Source: Rotaria socialis (taxonomy: Eukaryota > Rotifera > Eurotatoria > Philodinida > Philodinidae). Taken from it: DNA of 64,000 nt. The DNA lies in NCBI GenBank assembly GCA_905331475.1, contig CAJNYU010003950.1:33856-97855 (forward strand), read 5' to 3'. Position numbers and translations under genes: made by a program. Shown here in pieces: positions 45,764 to 57,531 of the stretch (position 1 is the stretch's first letter; each line of letters starts with the position of its first letter). The notes beneath the pieces were generated by a model that saw nothing but the letters and a program-made list of their open reading frames with translations, was not told where the DNA came from and did no database searches.

Positions 45764-46582
45764 ATGGCATCTTTAACAGGTGGCAGCGATAATGAACATT
45801 TAGGTATTCCCAAGGCTGTTTTTGTTGACGATGTTGATAGTTTTATGCAACAACCTGAAAATGATTCAACGGATACAGTTATTAAAAGGTAAAAAGAATT
45901 TTATTATCATTCTTTATTCAATTCTTTTTTCTAGACTTGATGATTTAAATAGTAAATATCGCTTTATGGAAATGAATTTATTACAAAAAAAAAAACGTTT
46001 ACGAGGAAAATTACCCGATATTCAAATTTGCTTAGGTACGATGAAAACAACAAGACTTTTGAACTCTATCAAAAAACATTCTTACTGAAATAGATATGGT
46101 TGAACAACTTCGCAAATATCGTGAAAACGGTACTGACATGGACACGAACTTTCTTCTAGCTCATAATCTTTATGGAAAAGCAATAATACCGCCAACAGAT
46201 AAAGTTTGCCTATGGTTAGGTGCTAATGTTATGCTGGAATATACATTGGATGAAGCCGACGAACTATTACGTGGCAATCAAAAATCGGCACAGAGTGCAC
46301 TGGAAAAAGTTGATGAGGATATTGATTTTTTGCGGTAAGAAATGCAATAAAGAAAGTTTTGACACATGAATCACATCGCACTGAAATTCTGATTTTAATC
46401 TTTCAATTTTTATTGGTCCGGACGACTTTCCAACAGAAAAAAAAAATTTCGACTCATTGTTTCCTCTCTAATAATTTTTCTTTTACTTTTGAAAAACTAG
46501 GGATCAAATAACAACAACTGAAGTTAATATGGCTCGTTTGCATAATTGGGCTGTTAAACAGAAGCAACAAAATAAGAAATAA
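45764..46582 (+). CDS. VBP1: Prefoldin subunit 3 (VBP1)
   Basis: Four exons: 45764-45888, 45935-46035, 46094-46334, 46501-46582, all in frame, about 182 codons. Family signature: GIPKAVFVDDVDSFM, KYRFMEMNLLQKKKRLRGKL, PPTDKVCLWLGANVMLEYTL (the beta-hairpin strands), and DQITTTEVNMARLHNW. Alpha-type prefoldin in the hexamer that delivers nascent actin and tubulin to CCT. Close behind ACBD5 (about 240 bp), same strand, but independent transcripts are likely. Nothing unusual except a short third intron. Confidence 0.93.
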
Positions 46583-46999
46583 TATGAGCTACGATTGTCT
46601 AGTTTTTATCTTTTTGTTTTCATCATTTACCGTGTCTTGTTATTGTTGATTTCTTTCATTCTTTTTTATATTACTATATACTAATGCATTTAGCATCGAT
46701 GTTAATCGAATGTTAAAACAGACATAAGAAGAATTTTGATAAACATATTAAACGTGTTCTGGTCAACTAAATTATCTTGTAACGCTGCATCGAAGAAAGA
46801 AAAGCTTCTACTTCCCTTTTTGATGATGATTCTTTTTCGATTCGTAATTATAAATTTGTTTACCGTGATAACATTGGAAGAAACCGTTTAGTTGATGAGC
46901 CGTGACAGCGAGTAAACAGAAGTTTTTTTACGAAAAAAAGCGGCCAGTTTCACTGATAATTCATTTTGGTTACTTGCCTTCTTACTATACGCCTAAATT
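46583..46999. other. Intergenic 3' flank of prefoldin
   Basis: AT-rich; nothing recognised. Confidence 0.4.
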
Positions 47000-49660
47000 A
47001 TGCATAAATTAAAAATGAAGCTTCGTCATATTACTGGTAGCAGGAAACAGGAAGACCAATTTGTACACTCAAAATATGAATCGCCATTAACATCAGCATT
47101 CACACAATTTGTACCTTCGCAAGAGATTATAAAATCATCGGGACCACCGACTAGTCGCATATTTCAAAATTGCTCAATAGCATGGCTAGATACTGGCACG
47201 AATGACTTGAGCAATGACGATGCTTGTCATATGATCACAGCGTTACGACGCATTGTTAATTCGGTACATAAATTTGACACAGTCAACGCATGTGTTGATT
47301 TTATTCGAAGCATTGAAAATGAAACAATATTCATAGTTCTATCTGGAGTTCTTAATCAAACGACAATATCTCTCATCCATGGTTTACCGCAGATTAGTTC
47401 TATTTATATCTTCTGCGACAACAAATTAGAATATGAAGCCTGGATACCTAAATGGCCGAAAATTCAAAATTTTTTCAAGGATTTTCCGTCACTAAATGAA
47501 GCCCTTGCAAATGCCGCTCATGAATGTGATCGGAATACAATTCCGATGACTTTCATCGGAATGACTGATGAAACATCAGAAGAAAATCCTGATAAATCAA
47601 ATCAAATGTTTATGTTTACTCAAATATTAAACGAATTATTATCGACAATAGAGTTCACAGAAAAATCTATTCAAGAATTTTCAACTTATTATCGTAAACA
47701 ACTGATTGACAACGTTACTGAACTGAGAAATATCGATAAATTTGAACGAGAATATCACGACTACACACTCACATGGTGGTATACGTCTCAATTTTTCGTT
47801 AGTTCTATGCTCAATCGAGCGCTGCGTTCTATGGATGTTGTCACACTCCTTAAAATGGGTTTCTTCATATTTGATCTGCAACAGTACATTTTTAAACTTC
47901 ATTTGCAGCAAAAGATTGCTCATCAAAATTCAAAGGTTTTCATCGTCTATCGTGGTCAAGGTATATCGCAAAAGGACTTCGATCAACTGAGGAGATCACG
48001 CAATCACTTGTTATCGTTTAATAATTTTTTATGTGCAAGCAAATGTGCGAATATCGCTATGAATTATGCTCGTCAAGCTCTTGCCACTCCTGATTTAATA
48101 GGTGTTCTATTTGCTATTACCATAGATCCTTCTCTAGACTCAACTCCGTACGCAACTATTCGCGAAAGTATTTACGATCCGACAGACGAAGATTTTCTTT
48201 TTTCGCTAAATCCGGTGTTTCGCATTGGTCAACTTGAATCAATTTTTAAAGGTAATAGTCGTCTCTGGCAAGTAGACTTGACATTAACGAGTAATAACGA
48301 TCCACAAGTTCGAGTTTTAAACGAACGTATTCTTGAATTAGCTAATCCTCATAGTATAGGATGGCGTCGATTAAGTGAATTTTTGATAAACCTACGTGAA
48401 GTTGATAAAGCTCAAATTATATGTGATACATTGATAACTGAGATATTCGACGAAGACGAAAAAGCATATCTACATTATCAATACGGTTCAATTAAATTTC
48501 ACCGAGAAGAATATACAGAAGCGAAATTATTGTACAATTTCGCACTTGACATCTTTGAAAAAATTCGTTCGCCTGCACACATCGATGTGGCCAAATGTTA
48601 CCATAGGATTGGTTCAGTCTATGAAGCAATGAACGATTATTCAGCAGCACTTCTACGCTACGAAAAAGCACTTGAAATGTATGAGAAAAATCTTCCATTA
48701 CATGATCCGATTTTGATTGGTTTGAACAAAAATATCGCAAGAGTCTATTCTCAAATAGGCAACTACTCAAAATCACTGTGGTACTATGAAAGAGTACTTG
48801 AAATTAACAAAACTATTCCATCAACAAATAATTCTGATCTAGCTAATTGTCACATTGATATGGCGCTGGTCTACAAAAAAACTGGTGATTATTTAAAAGC
48901 AATATCACTCTTAGAAAAAACAATTTCAATGCTTGAAAACGATCAACAGTCAAATTCTACTGATATAGCAACAGTATATAATCATATTGGTTCGTTATAC
49001 GAAAAATTGAATCGAAATTCGACTGCACTTGCGTATTTTGAAGAAGCATTAGAAATCAATGAAGCAAATCTTCCTCCTCATCATCCTGCGTTAGCTGTAT
49101 GTTATAGAAATATTGGCTCAGTATATTTTCAAAAAAACGATTATTTAAAAGCACTTTCGTTTTATCAAAAAGCACATGAACTCTACCGAAGAATTTTGCC
49201 TAGAAATAAAATCCATTTAGCGATTTCATATACTGATCAGGGTGATGTGTATGAGCAAATAGGCAACTATACACAAGCACTTTTATATTACAAAGCAGCA
49301 TTGACAACTTATCAAAGTATTTGTCCTTTACGTCATTGCGATATAATCATGATGTACAATAAAATTGGTTTGACATATTCCCAGACGGGTGAATATCCTG
49401 CGGCACTTTCATGTCATGAAAGAGCATTGGAAATCTGTCGAAAGAATCTTCCTGAAAATCATCCTAATTTTGCTTATTCTTCTATTTGCATTGGTGATGT
49501 CTATGATAACATGGGCGATCGTTTAAAAGCACTTTCATTTTATAAATCGTCTCTTGAAATCGGACACAGCGCATTGCCTGCAAGTAATATTTGCCTTGAA
49601 AAATGGAGCGATATTCTCGAACGATTAAGAACGAAATTAAAAATGCAATCCAAAGAATAA
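47000..49660 (+). CDS. TPR protein with ART-like domain
   Basis: 886 codons, single exon. Residues about 55-190 form a receiver-like alpha/beta fold (NCSIAWLDTGTNDLSND, IFIVLSGVL, SSIYIFCDN). Residues about 300-430 resemble an ART (VYRGQGISQKDFDQL, SFNNFLCASKCANIAMNYAR, FRIGQLE). Then about nine TPRs of the 42-residue kinesin-light-chain type (YNHIGSLYEKLNRNSTALAY and similar). This three-part family is highly expanded in bdelloids (recalled). In the ART part the ExE loop reads DEDFLFS, so the acids one expects as Glu are Asp and activity is doubtful. A stress or signalling role is speculative. Confidence 0.8.
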   Translation: MHKLKMKLRHITGSRKQEDQFVHSKYESPLTSAFTQFVPSQEIIKSSGPPTSRIFQNCSIAWLDTGTNDLSNDDACHMITALRRIVNSVHKFDTVNACVDFIRSIENETIFIVLSGVLNQTTISLIHGLPQISSIYIFCDNKLEYEAWIPKWPKIQNFFKDFPSLNEALANAAHECDRNTIPMTFIGMTDETSEENPDKSNQMFMFTQILNELLSTIEFTEKSIQEFSTYYRKQLIDNVTELRNIDKFEREYHDYTLTWWYTSQFFVSSMLNRALRSMDVVTLLKMGFFIFDLQQYIFKLHLQQKIAHQNSKVFIVYRGQGISQKDFDQLRRSRNHLLSFNNFLCASKCANIAMNYARQALATPDLIGVLFAITIDPSLDSTPYATIRESIYDPTDEDFLFSLNPVFRIGQLESIFKGNSRLWQVDLTLTSNNDPQVRVLNERILELANPHSIGWRRLSEFLINLREVDKAQIICDTLITEIFDEDEKAYLHYQYGSIKFHREEYTEAKLLYNFALDIFEKIRSPAHIDVAKCYHRIGSVYEAMNDYSAALLRYEKALEMYEKNLPLHDPILIGLNKNIARVYSQIGNYSKSLWYYERVLEINKTIPSTNNSDLANCHIDMALVYKKTGDYLKAISLLEKTISMLENDQQSNSTDIATVYNHIGSLYEKLNRNSTALAYFEEALEINEANLPPHHPALAVCYRNIGSVYFQKNDYLKALSFYQKAHELYRRILPRNKIHLAISYTDQGDVYEQIGNYTQALLYYKAALTTYQSICPLRHCDIIMMYNKIGLTYSQTGEYPAALSCHERALEICRKNLPENHPNFAYSSICIGDVYDNMGDRLKALSFYKSSLEIGHSALPASNICLEKWSDILERLRTKLKMQSKE

Positions 49661-50308
49661 TGTCCGTTTGTTTTTGTTGTAGATTTTTAATTTTTATAGA
49701 AATCTATATAAAAGATCAGGAATTATTGATTTAGAGATATTCGTTGCGCGTCGGAGTGATCTGCAATTTATCGATCTCAAATATGTCAATATTAGAGATT
49801 TGCAAGACCGTATTTTTCTCGTCCGCGCGAATGCTAGCTATTCTACTGTCTATACTAGAACCATAATTCAGATCTATTTCACCGTAATTCGGAGTAGCGG
49901 AGTTTTGCTTTCTCTCTTTCAAAAAAGTCGACACAAATCTTGACCTCTGGGTGTAGTTTTCTTGAGAAGGAAAAGTTACTAATAGATTGTTCAAATTCTA
50001 TCTATTAGGTTCATTGATTTCAATCAGTTTTCATTTAGTGACGGAAAAATTAGCAGATATTTTACGCCGTAGGTTAAGTCTGTGTCCATTAATCGGAGCT
50101 ACTCATATACTATTTAGAAAGATAGAGCTGAAAATAGTATTCGTCTAGTCTGTTTGGGGGCTCATGCATGCATTAATGTTGGATTTCATTCTGTTCAACG
50201 AGGTGAATTCTTCTATTGGTCAATCAGAGAAAAGACTACAATTGAACAATCAACACATAAACATATATATATATATATATTGTCTGAAGAAAAGTATCCG
50301 AATGACGA
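49661..50308. other. Intergenic with a TA microsatellite
   Basis: (AT)n at about 50264-50281. No gene seen; it carries the promoter of the F-box copy. Confidence 0.4.
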
Positions 50309-51160
50309 TTGAATATGAATCAATATGATCTGCATCTTTTGGATTTACCGAATGAGATAATATTTATTATTTTGAATAAACTCAATAATCGGGACGTTCT
50401 TTACTCTCTACTTGGTATCGACAACAGTCAACGACTTCATATTATAGCACAAGATAAAATCGTCACAAATATTCTTAATTTCGTTTCCATATCATCAACT
50501 AGTGATATTTCTTCAATTTCCAATCGAAAACTTGATAGATTTTGTAATGAAATATTACCTCAAATTCATCGTAGTGTAAACTGTCTCGTTCCTGAATCAG
50601 TTTCCATAGAACGAATTCTTCTTGCTGCTGAATATCCTAATCTTACTCAACTTAGAATTTTCAATGTCAAAGAAGAAATCGTGTCACGTTACTTCAAAGG
50701 TAATGAATTGACATATGCCGATCTTTGTTTGAAAACTCAAATAAAAAGCGTATTAAAATTCGACGTGTTTTGCTTTCCTTAGACGATTCTAAGTTTCAGC
50801 ATATCAGCAAACAAATTACGAATCTTAATATTATTGGTAATGAAAACAGAATTCGAATATAACGCGAAAATTATACCAAAAATGTTCACGCAGTTATTTT
50901 GAGTTTCTTTGAAAATCTCAAACATTTGACGATTGAGTCATTGTCCATCAATAATCATCTACCTTTGTCACTGGAAGATTCATCACTGAGCACGTTTTTC
51001 TCTTCGACACTTACTAAACTATGTATTAACGTGGTTAATTTTGATGATTGTCTTGCGTTACTAGGTGGCCGTCTAAGACAAATAGTTATATTTGTTGTTC
51101 AAATTGATTCTATCTCTTGTTGTATGCCATTGATGTCTTATAACATGGTAAGTTTATAAT
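50309..51160 (+). pseudogene. F-box-like protein, degraded
   Basis: F-box start (LLDLPNEIIFIILNKLNNRDVL), then LDRFCNEILPQIH and PNLTQLRIFN. After KSVLKF the frame breaks near 50770, an in-frame TAA occurs at about 50860, and the next block (FFENLKHLTIESL, STLTKLCINVVNFDDC) resumes until a GTAAGT donor right after about 51150, so an intron follows that I cannot close. The two halves belong to one protein of the same superfamily as 13185 but a different subfamily. Degradation is stronger here. Confidence 0.7.
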
Positions 51161-51731
51161 TGTGCTACCACTATTTTGCATCATTAGTTACAATTGTCCG
51201 GAAACAGGGGAAAAGCGGATCCCCAAGATAGCAAGGAATTCCAGGAGTATGAAATCCGCCTTTTACTCCTTGATTTAAACACTCTTTTCAGATCGTGTTT
51301 CACAAAATGAGCATTCACATACGAAATAAGACGATAAACAACAACTGACCTTTTTACTTTATATTAAAAGAAGTCAAAGGTACGATAATGTTTCGATTAA
51401 TCGCTTCAGTCAATTAAGTTGTGCATTTTGACCTTCATTAATTTATGATCAATGATCATGCTAGTAATTGATTATAGATATATGCATTCAAAAACTTCTG
51501 TTTTTAATGAATTTCATTGGAATGAGTTCGATTTCATGGAATCGGAATTGAAGTGTAGCTGGAGACGGCTAGAACATACTCGAAGTTCTGCATTTGTGAT
51601 AGTTACTCACCTAAGTAATTCGTTTTAGAGAAACCTACACAACAACTTTCGTCTATAAATCTGAAACATGTCATTTCTATACTGTATTTTATACTCTTTG
51701 TCAAGTTATAATTAATTAGCTATTATATTAA

Positions 51732-51776
51732 GAGGGTGTGGGTGTGTGAGTAAAAAGAAGACTGACACCCACACGC
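51732..51776. repeat. Telomere-like fold-back, copy 8
   Basis: AGGGTGTGGGTGTGTG, about 14-nt spacer, ACACCCACACGC. A clean copy in intergenic DNA. Confidence 0.75.
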
Positions 51777-52497
51777 TGAGGAAATTTAGAATGATTGGAA
51801 TTGTGGACTTGCAGAATGATCAGAAGATTCTTAATCTAGAATAATGAAAATAATCAGATTTCTGGAATCATTAGAATTATTTATGAGATTAAGTATCGAC
51901 TGATTGGTAGAACTTCAACAGCTTCATTTCAGTGCAGTTCTTATGATCTGGTTGACCACTTCTACTTCTCCAGGGCTGCTCTTGTCAGTCAGATCAGTTT
52001 CTGGAAACGGAATTGGTAATCCGTATCAATTGATGAGAATTGGAAGCGTTACAGTCCTACTGGTACCACGTGGAAGATTTAGTAAAGAAGTAAGAACTCA
52101 ACAAAACGTCGACTATGATGCAGAAAATACGTGAGGAGTATACTGCATAGATGTCCACGGCGGCGCAGTAGCAGGCCGGCAGCGGCAGATTTTCACTCGC
52201 GCTGAAAATCTCTAGACCCTATAAGAAAAGAATGAATCTACTGTTTTTCGAAAGAATTTTTGCTAGTTCTCATCTCTTTTTACATTAGTATTTCATCAAA
52301 TTCTAATTATTCGCATTGTTCTAAGATTCCCCATTATTCTGCATTCTGATTATTCTAGAAGTTTTGTGGCTACAATGTGTTCTTAATTGATGAAAGGTCG
52401 TTCCATAACGAACTTTTCGAACATCTTTCAAATTCAGAAGGAATGGAGAAAACAAAAGATTTATTTCATAAAGCAAAATAGCCAATGAAAAACAATG
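51777..52497. other. Intergenic, with a GC-rich patch
   Basis: A GC-rich patch at about 52155-52200 (GGCGGCGCAGTAGCAGGCCG) stands out from the surroundings; it may be a piece of a mobile element. An ORF at 51904-52134 has no support. Confidence 0.4.
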
Positions 52498-55270
52498 TCA
52501 AGGACAAAGAGCGACTGATCGACGAATAATAAGATGTGTGCCAATGGGAAATGAGAGACGGTCATTTACTTTGAGCAAACCGCGATGTTCTCCATACTCG
52601 TATACAAGAGTAATGTAATTATTGTTGTTCTTCGAACTGACAAAAATTTCATAGATCTTATTATCAATGGTCAAATCAAGAACAAATCCTTGATATTTAA
52701 TACCATGAAAGATGAATTTAGTCGCTTGATCTGGTAGATGGCCATAAGGTTTAAATTCAAGCTGATCTAATTTTAGACGAATACCGCCATAACCAAAAAG
52801 AATAGCTTGTAAAAAGCCTCCAACACCGGTTATAAAATTAACTGCACCAATACCTGATTGAGTTTCTGTCCATACCTGTTATATCGAAATAAAATCATAA
52901 AAAAAATAAAAGAAAAAAAATTTAATTAACTAACATTAAATGGAGATCGTACGTAGCTTTCGTACGAACGTCGAAAAAGTTGGTCAGCTTTATCGAAATC
53001 ACCTAATTCAGTAAATCCAATTGAATACATTGACCAAGTCATAGCTGGTCCATCAGCACGCGTTAAAGGTTCGTAAGCTAATAAATCATTTTGTCTGGCT
53101 TCATCACTCATTGGCCACATCAATGGAAATCCAAGAAGAACAACGTCAGCTTGTTTAATAGTAGTATGCTCTAGATGAACAAATATGATCAATAAGATTT
53201 ATTTCAAATAAATCGTATCAAGTCAGTTATTTACTTAAATTAAAACCTTCATATTCAAGATAGGTTTTAGTTGAATTATCAAAAGGGAAATATAGATTAG
53301 ATGTAATATCCAACCATTTTGGAGGTACCGTTCTATTAGTAATGCAACTAACATAATTAGCCAATTGAATAGAAAGTGAAGCAATTGCATTTGTATAAAC
53401 AGAATTATTTTTGAATGGTAGAGCATCTTCATCTGGTGGTAAAACGGCTAACAGAAAATAAATTTAGCATGAATTAATTTTATTTGAGAAAAGTGACTTA
53501 CCTAATATTTCATATTGTTTTCTCTCATTATTATAAATGGCTCGCGAACCCCAAAATCGAGCTGTTTCATAGATTAATTCTCCGCCAAGTTCATTCAATA
53601 GCCAATCTTGATCGTTTGTAGCTGAAATATATTGTCTGGCTGCAAATGCAATATCACCCGTAATATGAATTTCATAAAGACGACCCTCAGGACAACATGC
53701 TGGTGTTACATCAACACCAGTTCGAGCACTTTCCCAAGGAAATCTTATTCAAAATAATTCTATCACAAGCAAAAAAGGAATACATATAATTTAACTGATA
53801 CCTCCATCCTTCGTAGCCAAATAGACGAGCATTATAGGCTGCAGAATCGCTTAGTGCAATTCGATACGATAATATTTCTTTAGCCAATCTGGTAAAAGAA
53901 TTTCTTTATCTATCAATAGAATTATTGTTCTTGTATTTACGTCGGATAGAAAAGAAGAACTGGCGGAAACATCCACGTTTCTGTATCCCAAAATGAATGA
54001 CCTCCATAGTCTTCACCGGAACGACCACCTCGTGAAAGAGTGCCAGGGCTTAATCCATAAAATTGTTTTGATTCGCTTTTCGTCGATAAAGGTGGTAGAG
54101 AACTTAAAATATAATAAAAAGCAGAATTGATTTGTCTTTGTAATTGATTATCTCCTTCTATATCAATGTGTCCATTAGACCATACATCATTCCATCGAGA
54201 TATATGCGATGACAGTATATCGTCTGGTTGTTGATCAATTGTTGCTATTGAAAATAATCATTATTGGATCTATGGAAAGAATATTCATAAATAAATTACC
54301 ATAATCAAAACTTTGCTTAGCTATTGATTGGTTATTATCAATTGAAGTAACAAAAAGGTACGTTCGATTTGTTTCTTCTTGATCAAGTTCAAATCCTTTA
54401 ATAGGCAATGGTGTATAATAAACAAATATAGGCAATGTCTCTGCTTGAAATTGATGATTTTCAATTTCACGTGTTTTACCAGATAAAAGACTTCGATGCG
54501 AAAAAAAAATGAAAAGCGAAATAAAAATTAGATTAAATCTTATTTACACATATTGAGGATTACGAGTTACAACGGTTAAATTAATATCAATACTTGTTAT
54601 ATGTTCATGTACTTTAACAGGTACAACAATTTTCCGTCCTAAAGTAACATACTAAACAAAATATACGAAATATTGACAATCGAACCTGTTGGTGCTTTTC
54701 GAATTAGTAGTACATGAGCAACTAACAATTCAGTATATTCTTGTGAAGCAAAGAAGCGTCGTTCAATGCGAACTTCATCATTTTCAAGAGATTCAATAAA
54801 TATACCTACGAATATAATTAAATTGAGATGATTGAGAAAAATGTTCTTACCTGATGAAACATTTAAAGTATATAATGATGATCTCGACTTTATTTTAAAT
54901 TTCCAATTCAATGTACTTGGAATGCGTGCTCGATGGCTAGTACCTTTAATTGAAAAATAAACGAACGCCAAGAAAGACAAAAAAATATATACAAACCATT
55001 TTCACCATTGTAAAGCCCATTCATGTAAATAAAATCACTATATACAACGGTAGCTAAATGACCATTGCCAATATAGGGCAAAAGTCGAAAATCAAGGAAA
55101 GGACCATCCCTTGGTAATCTAAATTTCAATCGACTATAACCAAATATTCATTTGAATATTAAGATACTTTACTTATCAGTACTAAAAGTTGTTGTCGAAT
55201 TAGATTCTTCAATAGATACTGTTCGTACGAGAATAAAAATCGATGGAATAATCAATAGGAAAAACAACAT
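52498..55270 (-). CDS. PGGHG: PGGHG/ATHL1-like GH65 glucosidase
   Basis: Protein-glucosylgalactosylhydroxylysine glucosidase family, which trims Glc from collagen-type disaccharides (formerly called acid trehalase-like). Start MLFFLLIIPSIFILV at 55270 gives a signal or type II membrane anchor, though the frame is open upstream to a splice acceptor near 55337, so an earlier start is possible. Exons of 50-500 nt carry LPRDGPFLDFRLLPYIGNGH, GGHSFWDTETWMFPP, GWRFPWESARTGVDVTP (with the general-acid Glu in WESA by homology), and PLTRADGPAMTWSMYSIGF, through to the C-terminal beta-sandwich. Stop at 52498-52500. Activity is inferred; a substrate change to other alpha-glucosides is possible. Confidence 0.85.
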
Positions 55271-55559
55271 TATTATCAGATATTTAGAAAATAGTACTTG
55301 AGTGACTTTTGTTTTGAATACACTCTGGTTTTTCACGTCTATCAAAGTTTATAATACAAAAAATGAAAAGAAATGACAAACATACAAAAGATAAAAGATA
55401 GAAGGTGATAATAACAGCAAAGTTAAATAATAAACATTGCTAAATGATGAAAAGAGGGACTAACTCACTATGACATATTTTTATAGCTATGTTTTTTCTT
55501 CTGAGATCGATCTAAGGTATCTGAATCTGAACAGTTAGACTAATCTCAGCAAAAAACAG

Positions 55560-55721
55560 TAGTGTCAAACTTGAAACTTGAATTCAGTTGAAAATAGAAA
55601 ATTTCAACTTTCAACTTTCAAATCATAGCGATATATGTATGAGTCACGATTATTCAGAATGCTATTGGTTTAAAAGTTGAAAATTTCAATTTTCAATTGA
55701 ATTCAAGTTTGACATATATGG
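55560..55721. mobile_element. Small MITE, TAGTGTCAAACTTGAA family
   Basis: TAGTGTCAAACTTGAAACTTG at the left faces TTCAAGTTTGACATA at the right, about 160 bp in all, with A/T-rich GAAAATTTCAA palindromic arms inside. The boundary TA on each side suggests a mariner-type target. The fragment at 12413 is a related short copy. Confidence 0.65.
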
Positions 55722-56271
55722 CAAAAAAAGAGTCTGTAACATTTAGATGATAGTCAATTTACCATTCACTTCTAAAGAAAAAAGAATCTTGTGTGATGTA
55801 AGCAAAAATAGGGACATCCGTAACGCGTCTTTGAATAGTTGAATTTGACGAATTGATTTTCTCTATCTTTGAGTAATTTGCTTTCAAAAAATAATATGCT
55901 GTTCGCTTGACTCTCTAATGCTAATGATCCTTGCCTTCAAATGTACTATGAAGCACACCAACTACTCAAAGAAAGTAATTAGAGAAATTCGTATTATCAT
56001 GAAATAAAACCAGCAATAATGATAGCAGGGGTAACAACTGATCTAAATCAACTAAAAATCGATATTAAATCACATAAATTCATTTTCACTCGTTACACAT
56101 CATTTAAAATCAGCGATTTTTATTTAGAATCGTTTTTCGCAACTTCAACATGAAACCACAGTGGCCATCTTTATTCCACTGATAGTCAGCAATTTTCAAT
56201 ACACGCCATTTTTCAGTTATATTATCACTCGAATCAAGGAGAGTGCTTAAAAACACCTGCACTATTTATTT

Positions 56272-56322
56272 AGGGTGGGTGTGGGTGTGACCATCGAGTA
56301 CAATAAGCACACCCACACGCCT
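56272..56322. repeat. Telomere-like fold-back, copy 9
   Basis: GGGTGGGTGTGGGTGTG, about 20-nt spacer, CACACCCACACGCC. A clean copy in intergenic DNA, 1.2 kb upstream of the methyltransferase gene. Confidence 0.78.
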
Positions 56323-57531
56323 GTAAATGCTTTTCCCGTTAATAAAAGTCAGTCGCCCATAAGATACACTAATAATGATCATCACCGTAGAAGTGCATTC
56401 ATACGCTCGTATGTGGTTGATACTATAATTAATAGTTTTGATCACTCGCATCGAATTCTTCCTGAATCGTAATCGATGGAGAGCAAAACTTCACATGTAT
56501 TTCACATTCTATAGAGATTTAAATTACGAAGAAAAATTTCACACTTTCAACTATGAACTAATTAATTGAGAGTGAGAGTGACGGTTTGCTTATGGCATCC
56601 ACGCTCTCACATCCTAATGATCAAGATTTCAATCTTCTGATTCAAAACGAAAATTTAATTTGAATAGAATAAAACTAAACGCATTCAAAATCACAATTAG
56701 AAAAAAAGAAAAACTCAATTTTTTTTGCTATCATAATCGAGCATTTTAGTAACAAAGCTTATTTTAAATAACATTGATGAACAACTGCTGTTGTCGTTTA
56801 ACCTTTATTTATTTATTTCTCTCAATAATGTAAACAGTAATCTATTGTCTCAATTGATCATTTCCACAAGTGTCATAAATATGTGGAGAAAGAATTTCGT
56901 GGTCAGATTTGTTTATTTCCAAAATTACTTTCATGCAAGTGATTTGTTAACTGCGTATCTCCTAATTTCAATTCCTCTCAACGTTACAGACATATATTAG
57001 ATGCCACTATTTCAAGCATGTGTTTCTTTTAAACGGAATTACATGCTTGATAAGAAATAGATAAAGAAAAAGGAAGAAAAATTGAAAATATGAAATATAA
57101 ACAGAACAGAAAGTGAGAGAGAGAGAGAGAATCACTTGGTATATGTATTATGATTAATAGTCATGTCAATCTTGGTATAGTTCAAATTTTATCGACTGAA
57201 CAGCGAGATTCATTTCGGAAGTATGTTGAAATGGAATATCTCTTTTGAGAATCATAGACATGTCTGCAACACTGGATTTAATGATAATTATCAGTGTATT
57301 TAATGTACTAATTTGAGTATTTCACATCCGGATAGAGATTATTTCTCTTCTACTTATTTACTAAGTTGAATTAAATACATTGTTAAGGTTCTCAATAGGA
57401 CAACTTTTTCTTTTAATTAGATAAAACACTCAATAACATTATTGTCTATCGATCGAAGAAGTTCAACAAAATAAAAGTAAATTCAAAATGTTGACCAAAC
57501 GAAAAATTCTATTTTTCACGATATTTTATAG

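Larger units (their letters stand above)
55271..57531. other. Intergenic with a MITE and a fold-back
   Basis: Contains the MITE at 55560-55720, the fold-back at 56272-56322, and an (AG)n run at 57117-57131. No gene recognised; upstream half may hold the start of the methyltransferase promoter. Confidence 0.45.

Noticed and set aside
51904-52134. Possible 76-codon gene
   Set aside because: No domain, no splice context, composition like neighbouring intergenic DNA.
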